Below are positions 54,002-64,000 of a stretch of 64,000 nucleotides of DNA, one piece after another. The stretch lies in assembly GCF_008017805.1 (NCBI RefSeq), contig NZ_VRTT01000021.1:1-64000 (forward strand), given 5' to 3'. Made by a program: the position numbers and the translations under genes. This DNA is from Paenibacillus sp. N3.4 (lineage in GTDB: Bacteria; Bacillota; Bacilli; Paenibacillales; NBRC-103111). Every line of letters starts with the position of its first letter. Positions within the stretch are counted from its first letter, which is position 1. Under the pieces are notes generated by a model, which saw only the letters and a list, made by a program, of their open reading frames with translations, did not search any database and was not told the origin of the DNA.

Positions 54002-54098
54002 GGATTGCCTTCGTATCTATCAACGATAGATGAAGGTAAAAGACGCTGCTAGTTAAAAATCTTGAGCATAATTGCTGTTGAATCTGTGCTGCTTAGTT

Positions 54099-54104
54099 AT
54101 TATA
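54099..54104 (-). promoter_or_regulatory. -10 box of the ssrA promoter
   Basis: TATAAT on the minus strand, about 98 nt upstream of the mature 5' end. The -35 is weak (GTTCAA at 17-bp spacing). A precursor with a ~90-nt 5' leader would be trimmed by RNase P. Confidence 0.45.
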
Positions 54105-54179
54105 ACACAAGCAAAAGAAAATTGAACGACTAGGTTCATGGAAGTTAAGGTTCATCCTCCCAATTGCCTGCCGTGCCAT

Positions 54180-54662
54180 TTATCTGGCAATCTTCTGCTT
54201 TTCGCGAAGGGCACGCTGAATATCTCTTTGCGCATCCTTTTTCGCCGCGGATTCACGCTTGTCGAATTGCTTCTTCCCTTTACCTATACCGACCAAAAGC
54301 TTCGCGTAGCCATTACGAATATACACCTTAAGCGGAACGAGTGTGTACCCCTCTTGCTTCGCTTGCCCTAGCATCTTCGCGATTTGTGCCTTTTTGAGAA
54401 GGAGCTTGCGCGTTCGTGTAGGATCATCTGGATTGCTCCGGTTACCTTGGTCGAATGGGCTGATGTGCATGTTATGCACGAAAGCTTCCCCATTACGAAT
54501 GGTTGAAAAGCTGTCGCCAATGTTAGCTTTGCCTAAACGCAAGGATTTGATCTCCGTGCCGGTCAGGACAAGACCACACTCATACGTTTCTTCAATAAAG
54601 TAGTCGTGTGAAGCTTTCTTATTCTGGGCGAGTAATTTGCCATCGGCCTTTTTGGTTGCCAC
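54180..54662 (-). CDS. smpB: SsrA-binding protein SmpB
   Basis: The 160-residue protein has the SmpB barrel ([38 protein letters not shown]), [20 protein letters not shown] and [20 protein letters not shown], and the basic helical tail ([20 protein letters not shown]). It carries tmRNA to stalled ribosomes. Gene order rnr-smpB-ssrA is the usual one in Bacillales. Confidence 0.96.
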   Translation of the reverse strand: MATKKADGKLLAQNKKASHDYFIEETYECGLVLTGTEIKSLRLGKANIGDSFSTIRNGEAFVHNMHISPFDQGNRSNPDDPTRTRKLLLKKAQIAKMLGQAKQEGYTLVPLKVYIRNGYAKLLVGIGKGKKQFDKRESAAKKDAQRDIQRALREKQKIAR

Positions 54663-54757
54663 GTGAGATCCTCCTCCCGCACGTTCATGCAGGTAAATCT
54701 TGCTACAATGTGCAATCTATTGTAGCAATTCCGTGGCGGAAAAGCAAGAAGCGGCGA

Positions 54758-57604
54758 CTATCTCCGCCGCTTCTTGTCTCCGCCACTACCTCCGTCGTCG
54801 CTGCGCCGACGGCCGCCCTTGGCTAGCGCGTTCACGCCGCTCGCCCAATCACTGCCGCCGCTGCTGCGCTCAGCAGGCGATCCTGCTTCAAGCGCGATGC
54901 CTCGCTTGCCGCCGCCCTTCTTGGCGCCGCTCTCCGTGCGGCCTGCGCCTACAGCCTCAAGCCGCGCGCTCAAGCTGCCGCCCTCGCTCAGCTTAGGTCC
55001 GCGCGCCTTGCCGCGGCCAGCTCCAACTTTGCCGCGCTTTTCGCTCCACGGCGTGCTTCCACCCTTGCTGCGCCCTGCTTTGCTTTGCTCCTGGCCCGCT
55101 CCGCTGCCAACAGCGTCGCCTTTGGCTTTGCCATTCTCCTGGCCTGCTCTGGCTTTACCGCGAGCTGAGCGCTCATTCTTGCGCTCTTCACCGGTACGCG
55201 TGCTTAATGCTCCGCTTTCCCCTGCAGGAGCGCCTTGCTGACTATCCGCGCTTAATCCTGTGCCACGACCAGGCTTACCGGCGCCCTGAGGCTTGACGAA
55301 TCCGCCACCTTTACCCCCAAAGCCATTTTTGCCTTTACCGGCTTTACCGCCGCCTTGGCCGCCCGGTTTCCCGCGGAAACCTTTAAAGCCAGCTGATCCC
55401 TTAAAGCCAGAACCTGACTTGCCGCCCCCTCGGTTAGGTAAATCTCTTCTAACGCTGCGAGGCTTCATATCCAGCAATTCAAAATCAATCGTATGCTCAT
55501 CCATATTCACACGAGCCACACGGATCTTAATTTCGTCACCGATCCGATAGATCTTAGATGTACGTTCACCAACGAGAGCAAACTGTCTCTCATGGAAATT
55601 ATAGTAATCGTCCGTCAAATCGCTTAAACGAATCAATCCTTCAACGGTATTATCCAGCTCTACGAACATCCCAAAACCTGTCACACTGGAGATGATGCCT
55701 TCGAATTCCTCACCAACTTTGTCCAGCATATACTGGGCTTTCTTCAATGCCTCTGTCTGACGTTCAGCATCCACAGCAACGCGCTCGCGCTCGGAAGATT
55801 GCTGCGCGATGTCGGTCATGCGGGAAGAAAGATAGTCATGACGTTTATCAGATAAATTACCGTTCTCAAGCACTTCACGAATGACGCGATGAATAATTAA
55901 ATCCGGATAACGTCGAATAGGAGACGTGAAATGGGAATAAAATTCTGCCGCCAACCCGAAATGTCCCAAGCTCTGAGCGTCATAACGCGCCTGTTTCATC
56001 GAGCGCAGCATGATTTTGCTTAACACCGTTTCTTCAGGTGTACCTTTGATTTCTTCCAACAGCGTCTGCAAAGCACGAGGATGGATTGAATTCCCCTTGC
56101 CTTTGATCGTGTAGCCGAAGTTCGTTACAAACTCCATGAAATTCATCAGTTTCTCGGAATCTGGGTCTTCATGCACACGGTACAGGAACGGAACCTTCAT
56201 CCACTGGAAGTGTTCCGCGACGGTTTCATTCGCGGCCAGCATGAATTCTTCGATCATCATTTCGGCGACCGAGCGCTCTCTTTTCACGATATCCGTCGGT
56301 TTGCCGTCGGGATCCACAATTATTTTAGACTCTTCGAAGTCAAAATCAATGGCTCCCCGTTTCATCCGTCTGGAACGCAGTCTTGCCGCTAGTTCTTCCA
56401 TTCGTTTAAAATCTTCCATCAAATAGGCGTAGCGCTCCACTACCTCAGGCTCTGCCTCACCTGTTAAAAGCTTACGGACATTCGTGTATGTCATACGCTC
56501 ACTGGTTTTAATAACACTTGTGAAGATCTCGTGATTGACCACTTTTAAATTCTCATCGAATTCCATTTCACAGGACATGGTCAGACGATCTACTTTAGGG
56601 TTTAAGGAACAGATCCCATTGGATAAGCGGTGCGGCAGCATCGGGATCACACGATCCGTCAAATATACGGAGCACCCACGGTTATAAGCTTCAATGTCCA
56701 GCGCAGTACCTTCCCCCACATAATAGCTCACATCTGCAATATGGACACCTAGTCGGACATTGCCATTTTCCAAAACTTCCACATTTACCGCGTCATCCAG
56801 ATCCTTGGCATCTTCTCCATCGATAGTCACAATGCGTTTCGAACGAAGATCCCGACGCCCTTGTCCAACGATCTCTTCTTCTGAGATAGCATCCGGCGCA
56901 GCTTCCGCTTCAGCCAATACCTCTTCATTAAATGCCTCAGGAAGTTGAAATTTACGTACGATTGCTAAAATATCAACACCTGGATCATCCTTATGACCAA
57001 GTATCTCAATAACTTCTCCTTCAGCCGCAGCTCGGCCTTCCGGGTAGCTAACAATTTTCACGACAACCTTCTGTCCCGTAACGGCACCCATAAAAGCATG
57101 CTGAGGGATGAAAATATCCCGTGACATCCTTTTATCATCGGCAATCACGAAAGCATACGTTTCCTGACTTTGAAAAACGCCCACAACTTGTGTGTTGGCA
57201 CGCGTAATAACGCGTACGACCTCGCCTTCCATGCGGCCTCCGCCTTGACTCTTGGACGTTATTTTGACGAAAACAATGTCCCCATTCATGGCGGTGTTCA
57301 GATCGTGCGCATTAATATAAACGTCTGGATGTTCCCGGTCGTCCGGAATGAGGAAACCGAAGCCCTTAGCATGGGCCTGCAATTTGCCGCGTACTAAATT
57401 CATACGTTCAGGAACGCCATAGCGATCATTCCCGCCTCGGAGAATGTGCCCGCTTTCCTCTAATTGATTCAATAACTTGATAAAATCTTTAAACTCTGCC
57501 GCGCTTTCAATCCCAAAATGTTTCTCTAGCTCTTTATAAGACATCGGCTTGTAAGCCTCTTCTTGCATGAGCTGCAGTATTTCTTTCTCTGTTGTCATAC
57601 TCAT
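54758..57604 (-). CDS. rnr: Ribonuclease R with unusually long low-complexity tail
   Basis: The start at ATG 57604 (MSMTTEKEILQLMQEEAYKP) follows AAGGTG; an upstream in-frame ATG at 57646 lacks a ribosome site. Order: N-terminal winged helix, two cold-shock domains (KGFGFLIPDDREHPDVYINA), RNB exonuclease core with the Asp cluster in TIDGEDAKDLDDAVNVE and SVAEMMIEEFMLAANE, then S1 (FEGIISSVTGFGMFVELDNT). The final ~235 residues are Gly/Lys/Arg/Ala/Ser-rich (GSGFKGSAGFKGFRGKPGGQ), far longer than the usual short basic tail. It degrades structured RNA 3' to 5' and acts in trans-translation mRNA decay. Confidence 0.95.
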   Translation of the reverse strand: MSMTTEKEILQLMQEEAYKPMSYKELEKHFGIESAAEFKDFIKLLNQLEESGHILRGGNDRYGVPERMNLVRGKLQAHAKGFGFLIPDDREHPDVYINAHDLNTAMNGDIVFVKITSKSQGGGRMEGEVVRVITRANTQVVGVFQSQETYAFVIADDKRMSRDIFIPQHAFMGAVTGQKVVVKIVSYPEGRAAAEGEVIEILGHKDDPGVDILAIVRKFQLPEAFNEEVLAEAEAAPDAISEEEIVGQGRRDLRSKRIVTIDGEDAKDLDDAVNVEVLENGNVRLGVHIADVSYYVGEGTALDIEAYNRGCSVYLTDRVIPMLPHRLSNGICSLNPKVDRLTMSCEMEFDENLKVVNHEIFTSVIKTSERMTYTNVRKLLTGEAEPEVVERYAYLMEDFKRMEELAARLRSRRMKRGAIDFDFEESKIIVDPDGKPTDIVKRERSVAEMMIEEFMLAANETVAEHFQWMKVPFLYRVHEDPDSEKLMNFMEFVTNFGYTIKGKGNSIHPRALQTLLEEIKGTPEETVLSKIMLRSMKQARYDAQSLGHFGLAAEFYSHFTSPIRRYPDLIIHRVIREVLENGNLSDKRHDYLSSRMTDIAQQSSERERVAVDAERQTEALKKAQYMLDKVGEEFEGIISSVTGFGMFVELDNTVEGLIRLSDLTDDYYNFHERQFALVGERTSKIYRIGDEIKIRVARVNMDEHTIDFELLDMKPRSVRRDLPNRGGGKSGSGFKGSAGFKGFRGKPGGQGGGKAGKGKNGFGGKGGGFVKPQGAGKPGRGTGLSADSQQGAPAGESGALSTRTGEERKNERSARGKARAGQENGKAKGDAVGSGAGQEQSKAGRSKGGSTPWSEKRGKVGAGRGKARGPKLSEGGSLSARLEAVGAGRTESGAKKGGGKRGIALEAGSPAERSSGGSDWASGVNALAKGGRRRSDDGGSGGDKKRRR

Positions 57605-57635
57605 ATTCTCTTCACCTTCTTGTTGTTGGTTGAGC

Positions 57636-58432
57636 TTAGCCTTCATTCACCGTAACAGAATCCCTTACTCCATAGTATACCACCTGAAGGGATTGGATAA
57701 ACGTTTGAATATCCTCATAAATAAGCTCTCTTTCTTGATCTAGCAGCAGGCCGTGTGATGACTCTGGGTAATAATGAATTTCTTTGACCTCGGATCGCGT
57801 CCGTTCATGCAAAAAGCAGCGCTCTCCTTCCGTACAATCTGATCCTTGCTTCCTTGACCGATCCATATCGGGGTTTCCACATGAGGCAGCAAATTTCTCA
57901 CTTGCTTTACTAGTTTACGCAAACTGACGACACAACGAATCGGCGTTTTGGTATAGGCACATGACTCATCTAACAAAGTGGGAATGTCTGTAGGCTTCTT
58001 CTCTAAATATTTGATAACATATTGCAGCAAAACGGCTAGGACCGTCTTCCGCGTCGTTAGAAATATAGGTGTAGCGAGCGAAATGATACCCGCTGCACGC
58101 CGTTCTACAGCCAGCTTCAAAGCTAGCAGACCGCCCATTGAATGGCCCATGACAACAACGCTTTTGTAATGAGCTGCAAGGACGTCGTAATTCTCCAGCA
58201 CATGCGCATACCAATCCGTCCATCCGGTTCGTATCATCTCTTCGGGGGTTGTTCCATGTCCGGGAAGCCTAATGGCTTGAACCGTATACCCTTCTTCCTG
58301 CAAAACATAACCGATCCGCCTAAATTCAGACGGAGAGCCCGTGAAACCATGAATCATTAATATGCCTGTCTCTTTGTTCTTCCCACTTCCCAGCCAAAAG
58401 AAAGGCTCCGGGGATTTGTAAATTTTGCTCAT
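57636..58432 (-). CDS. Carboxylesterase (YvaK/Est type), frameshifted near the end
   Basis: This alpha/beta-hydrolase has ILMIHGFTGSPSEFR, the nucleophile elbow VMGHSMGGLLAL (Ser) and the acid region QGSKDQIV. A one-base loss in the T-run at 57811-57815 shifts the frame after KESAAF. Restored, it reads AAFLHERTRSEVKEIHYYPE SSHGLLLDQE, containing the catalytic His, and ends at 57636 for ~265 residues, close to the ~250 of Geobacillus Est30 and YvaK. It hydrolyses short-chain esters in the cytosol. It lies between secG and rnr, its conserved place in Bacillales. Confidence 0.85.
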
Positions 58433-58471
58433 GATGGTAACCGCTCCCGCCTGTACAACCCGTATAAAATG

Positions 58472-58504
58472 AAAAAACAGCAGGAATAGAGTTCCCCTGC
58501 TGTT
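58472..58504 (-). terminator. Terminator after secG
   Basis: AACAGCAGG, loop, CCTGCTGTT, with a six-base T-run on the minus strand (plus A's 58472-58477). It lies 16 bp past the secG stop codon. Confidence 0.75.
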
Positions 58505-58519
58505 ATCGTTTTATGTGTG

Positions 58520-58756
58520 TTAGGCTTTCACTACGTAGGCTACGACAATGGAGAGAATGAAGAATGCAGCAGCAAGCCCCATCGTTGTACGGGACAAGAA
58601 CAGCTCCAAACCACGTGCTTTTTGCTTACCAAACAAATGTTCGGCACCACCAGAAATTGCGCCAGATAAACCTGCGCTTTTACCTTTTTGAAGTAGTACA
58701 ATTGCAATTAATCCAAGCGAAGCTATGATCAACAAGATTTTCATAAAAATTACCAT
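58520..58756 (-). CDS. secG: Preprotein translocase subunit SecG
   Basis: The 78-residue protein starts at ATG 58756 with GGGGTG upstream; the longer frame has no ribosome site. Two membrane helices ([38 protein letters not shown]) flank the conserved [22 protein letters not shown] loop. SecG assists SecYE in protein export. Confidence 0.93.
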   Translation of the reverse strand: MVIFMKILLIIASLGLIAIVLLQKGKSAGLSGAISGGAEHLFGKQKARGLELFLSRTTMGLAAAFFILSIVVAYVVKA

Positions 58757-58864
58757 GTTAGCACCCCAATTGCCTGTTCTATGCTCATACAACTAGCATG
58801 AGTATTTTAACACAGTTCGTCCTCAATTACAACCAAAGCCGCTTCCCAGCAGCGATCTATCCGT

Positions 58865-59575
58865 TTAGTCCCGATAGGAGGCTGACGGTGAGTACCTGCT
58901 TGAGCTCTTGGCACGCTTGTTTCGGCCCAGAAAAGCCTGCACGGCCCGCTTCGCGCACCATAAAGCGAACAGTGTGAAAAAGCTGGCCCATACGATAGCC
59001 GGAATTCCGGTACGAAGGGCAAGATTCGTGGCGTCACCGGCTTGGCGCGCATCTCCCCAAGCATATAGAATCAAGGATAACGGACCAAACACGGACTCTT
59101 CCAAGCACAAAAAAGCGAGCAGCAAGTAATAAATATCGCGCAACCATTGCGGCGTCAGTGCCATGATCACAAGCGTCAGGACAATGAAACCTATTATAAA
59201 TAGGATGCCAAAGCCATTGCGAACGAACAACACTAAGGAAAGCCCAGATAAGACAAGCATAACCTGGAGGCCCAAACGCTGCTTTCCCTTCGCGTAAGCT
59301 GAGAACAAGAACCAGGCAAACAACGAAGCTGTCATATAGCCGGCTAAGGCAACCGGTATAATCGCCCATGGCTTTGTAATCGTGGAATAGGTCACACCGC
59401 TATGATCCCTGTAAAGCTCGATGTACATCACTTTTCCTGATAGCGCCAAGGTTACGGCAGCATGGCCAAACTCATGAACCATCGTATCCAAGTTGCGAAA
59501 AATAGAAGAAGGGATCCAGTGCGTGAGCAACGCGGAACCTATCAGAAATAAAATAGTTTTCACCCAGTTGCTCAT
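58865..59575 (-). CDS. M50B-type membrane metallopeptidase-like protein
   Basis: The 236-residue protein has six or so hydrophobic segments. The zinc motif HEFGHA follows NLDTMVHEFGHAAVTLAL near residue 34. A second conserved stretch AWGDARQAGDATNLALRTGI probably supplies the third ligand (GDA..N). This matches the peptidase M50B-like family (PF13398). The substrate is unknown; site-2 protease activity is possible but not shown. It lies between eno and secG on the same strand, with 27 bp to eno. Confidence 0.8.
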   Translation of the reverse strand: MSNWVKTILFLIGSALLTHWIPSSIFRNLDTMVHEFGHAAVTLALSGKVMYIELYRDHSGVTYSTITKPWAIIPVALAGYMTASLFAWFLFSAYAKGKQRLGLQVMLVLSGLSLVLFVRNGFGILFIIGFIVLTLVIMALTPQWLRDIYYLLLAFLCLEESVFGPLSLILYAWGDARQAGDATNLALRTGIPAIVWASFFTLFALWCAKRAVQAFLGRNKRAKSSSRYSPSASYRD

Positions 59576-59602
59576 GCAGCAGACCCCCCAGTTATTAAAT
59601 TA

Positions 59603-60931
<1,329 letters not shown>

Positions 60932-62470
60932 CTATTTGTTTAGAATCGTGGCTCCGGTCATTTGTACCGGCTGCGCGACTTGCAAGAAATCGAGCATCGT
61001 TGGTGCAATATCTGCCAAAATTCCGCCATCTCTTAGTGTAACAGATTTGTCCGTTACAATAAAAGGCACGGGATTTGTTGTATGTGCCGTGTTGCGTGAT
61101 CCGTCGGCATTCGTAACCACATCCGCATTTCCGTGATCAGCTGTGATGCACACCACGCCGCCTTTGGCGAGGATCGCCTCAACAACTTGACCCAGACAGG
61201 CATCTGTTGCTTCGATCGCCTTCACCGTAGGCTCCAGCAAACCGGAGTGGCCTACCATGTCAGGGTTGGCGAAGTTCAGAATAATCACGTCATGACGCTC
61301 CGCTTCGACTTCCTTAACGACAGCTGCCGCCAACTCATATGCACTCATTTCTGGTTGCAAATCGTAGGTAGCTACCTTTGGAGAAGGCATAAGAAGACGC
61401 GTTTCGCCTGGCAATTCCGCATCGCGACCACCACTGAAGAAGAAGGTAACGTGCGGATATTTCTCAGTCTCAGCAGCACGAAGCTGCTTCAGATTGTTCT
61501 GAGCCAATACTTCACCCAGTGTATTATCTAGATCTTTGGGTTTGTACGCAACAAAGCCCTCTACGGTTTCACTGAACAAAGTCAGACAAACGTAGTATAG
61601 ATCCTTCGGCACCTTGTCTCCACGATCAAAACCACGGAAATCTTCGTTCGTGAACACTTGGGAAAGTTGAATCGCACGGTCAGGACGGAAGTTGAAGAAA
61701 ATGACCGAATCGCCTGATTCCACGAGACCTACCGGCTTGCCGTCTTGTCCAACGATAACCGTTGGCATAACGAACTCGTCGAATACGGATTTCTCGTAAG
61801 ATTCAACAATAGCTTTCATAGGGTCTGTGTAGGCAGGGGCATCGCCATAAACCATGGCACGGTACGATTTCTCTGTCCGTTCCCAACGTTTATCGCGATC
61901 CATCGCATAATAGCGCCCTTGAACCGTAGCGATTTGACCTACGCCAACCTCGCGGATTTTTTGCAGCAAGCTTTCCATGTACCCTTTCGCGGAATCCGGG
62001 GCGACATCGCGGCCATCCAGGAAAGCGTGAATGTAGACGTCATGGAACTGCTCTTTTTTCGCCAAGTCAAGCAGAGCGAACAAATGCTGAATGTGACTGT
62101 GCACACCACCATCGGAAAGCAAACCATAAAGGTGAAGCTTCTTTCCGTTCTCTTTGGCATGCTTGAAAGCGCCGAGAATCGTCTCGTTATCGTAAAATTC
62201 ACCATCACGAATCGATTTGGAAATGCGGGTAAGATCTTGATAAACAATACGGCCTGCGCCAATGTTCAAGTGTCCTACCTCAGAGTTCCCCATCTGGCCT
62301 TCAGGCAAACCTACAGCTTCGCCGCAAGCTGTTAACGTTGTATGTGGAAAAGTCGACCAGTAACGGTCGTAGTTTGGTTTTTTCGCATGAGCAACCGCAT
62401 TCCCTTGCTCTTCTGAGCGCAGTCCGAAGCCATCGAGAATGATGAGTGCTACCGGTTTCGGTCTGGACAT
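60932..62470 (-). CDS. gpmI: 2,3-bisphosphoglycerate-independent phosphoglycerate mutase
   Basis: The start at ATG 62470 follows GGGGGCG and lies one base after the tpiA stop. The 512-residue alkaline-phosphatase-fold protein has [12 protein letters not shown] (metal Asp), [15 protein letters not shown] with the catalytic Ser, [42 protein letters not shown] and ITADHGNAD. It interconverts 3- and 2-phosphoglycerate using Mn2+. Confidence 0.96.
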   Translation of the reverse strand: MSRPKPVALIILDGFGLRSEEQGNAVAHAKKPNYDRYWSTFPHTTLTACGEAVGLPEGQMGNSEVGHLNIGAGRIVYQDLTRISKSIRDGEFYDNETILGAFKHAKENGKKLHLYGLLSDGGVHSHIQHLFALLDLAKKEQFHDVYIHAFLDGRDVAPDSAKGYMESLLQKIREVGVGQIATVQGRYYAMDRDKRWERTEKSYRAMVYGDAPAYTDPMKAIVESYEKSVFDEFVMPTVIVGQDGKPVGLVESGDSVIFFNFRPDRAIQLSQVFTNEDFRGFDRGDKVPKDLYYVCLTLFSETVEGFVAYKPKDLDNTLGEVLAQNNLKQLRAAETEKYPHVTFFFSGGRDAELPGETRLLMPSPKVATYDLQPEMSAYELAAAVVKEVEAERHDVIILNFANPDMVGHSGLLEPTVKAIEATDACLGQVVEAILAKGGVVCITADHGNADVVTNADGSRNTAHTTNPVPFIVTDKSVTLRDGGILADIAPTMLDFLQVAQPVQMTGATILNK

Positions 62471-62471
62471 G

Positions 62472-63248
<777 letters not shown>

Positions 63249-63279
63249 TCATTAGAAAAATGGGTTGCTTAAGCAGTTA

Positions 63280-64000
63280 CTATTTATCGTTCAAGGCTAC
63301 TACGCCTGGTAATGCTTTACCTTCCATAAACTCCAAGGAAGCTCCGCCACCTGTGGACATATGGTTCATTTTGTCAGCCAAATGGAATTTCTCTGTAGCT
63401 GCAGCGGAATCGCCACCACCGATAACGGTGTAACCGGAAGTTGCTGCACAAGCTTCAGCTACTGCACGCGTACCGTGGGAGAAAGGCTCGATTTCAAATA
63501 CACCCATTGGTCCGTTCCATACAACCAGCTTGGATTTCGCAATTACGTCAGCATAAAGCTCACGTGTTTTGGGTCCAATGTCAATGCCTTCCCAATCCGC
63601 AGGAATGCCATCAACGCCTACGATTTGGGTATTCGCATCGGCACTGAATTTATCTGTAACAACAATATCAACCGGAATCAGGAAGTTTACGCCTTTTTCT
63701 TTGGCTTTTTCAATAAAGCTAAGCGCCAGATCAAGTTTCTCGTTATCCACGAGAGATTTACCGATTTCGTAACCTTGTGCTTTCAGGAATGTATAGGACA
63801 GTCCACCGCCAATAAGGACGTTATCAGCAATGTTCAGGAGGTTCTCAATGACAGCGATTTTGTCTTTCACTTTGGATCCGCCAACGATAGCTGTGAAAGG
63901 ACGTTCAGGATTGTTCAAAGCTTTACCTAGAACATCCAATTCTTTCTCCATCAATAAACCGGAAACCGCAGGAATGAAGTGTGCAATTCCTTCTGTCGAA
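63280..64000 (-). CDS. pgk: Phosphoglycerate kinase, C-terminal part (gene continues past the right edge)
   Basis: The frame is open to the window edge: upstream of [14 protein letters not shown] it reads [16 protein letters not shown], a conserved PGK sequence, so the ATG seen inside is not the start. About 240 residues are visible with [50 protein letters not shown], the nucleotide loop [10 protein letters not shown] and [20 protein letters not shown]. It makes ATP from 1,3-bisphosphoglycerate. Together with tpiA, gpmI and eno it forms one operon. Confidence 0.97.
   Translation of the reverse strand, partial: STEGIAHFIPAVSGLLMEKELDVLGKALNNPERPFTAIVGGSKVKDKIAVIENLLNIADNVLIGGGLSYTFLKAQGYEIGKSLVDNEKLDLALSFIEKAKEKGVNFLIPVDIVVTDKFSADANTQIVGVDGIPADWEGIDIGPKTRELYADVIAKSKLVVWNGPMGVFEIEPFSHGTRAVAEACAATSGYTVIGGGDSAAATEKFHLADKMNHMSTGGGASLEFMEGKALPGVVALNDK

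Noticed and set aside
54774-55241. Pro/Leu-rich ORF opposite the RNase R tail
   Set aside because: Low-complexity antisense of a GC-rich Gly/Lys/Ala tail.

Overview
The window looks like chromosome of a Paenibacillus-like Firmicute. Reasons: large S-layer-homology (SLH) surface proteins, SLH modules on a secreted nucleotidase, a DesK/DesR-type cold sensor, YdjO- and YdjG/YdjI-like proteins, DUF3231, and the gene order pgk-tpiA-gpmI-eno ... secG-esterase-rnr-smpB-ssrA. Almost every housekeeping gene lies on the minus strand.

Right part (about 53.6-64 kb): conserved core. It holds a partial pgk, tpiA, gpmI and eno (lower glycolysis), an M50-type membrane peptidase, secG, a carboxylesterase, rnr, smpB and ssrA. 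The last three form the ribosome-rescue set.

Left of ssrA (1-53.6 kb) the sequence is an accessory mosaic. Degenerate copies of the ssrA 3' end or its terminator recur near 0.73, 10.2, 20.0, 22.5, 39.85 and 53.44 kb. C-terminal scraps of a large serine recombinase lie at 23.2, 27.4 and 39.7 kb, two of them directly against such copies. I infer repeated integration, or accretion, at the ssrA 3' end followed by decay.

Modules inside the mosaic are: (a) a giant SLH surface protein, divergent from a SARP-like regulator fused to a catalytically dead alpha/beta-hydrolase, with an activator-type repeat promoter between them; (b) two orphan genes (possible UDG-like fold; membrane-anchored Nudix-like) that could be a defence pair; (c) a second SLH protein; (d) a zinc-ribbon/SPFH pair; (e) an SLH-anchored 5'-nucleotidase; (f) an eleven-gene muropeptide salvage cluster (anmK, oligopeptide ABC transporter, serine hydrolase, murQ, Ala-Glu epimerase, GNAT, MurR-like); (g) two nitrilase-family genes; (h) a cold-associated stretch with des-desK-desR, two csp genes, ydjO and an HU gene, interrupted by remains of a Tn4430-like transposon (tnpI plus its internal resolution site), IS110 and IS21.

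At least nine otherwise sensible genes are split by a single-base frameshift, eight of them consistent with one missing base, often in a short homopolymer. This suggests residual assembly indels as much as real gene decay, so broken genes are described here by their restored span where the join is clear.
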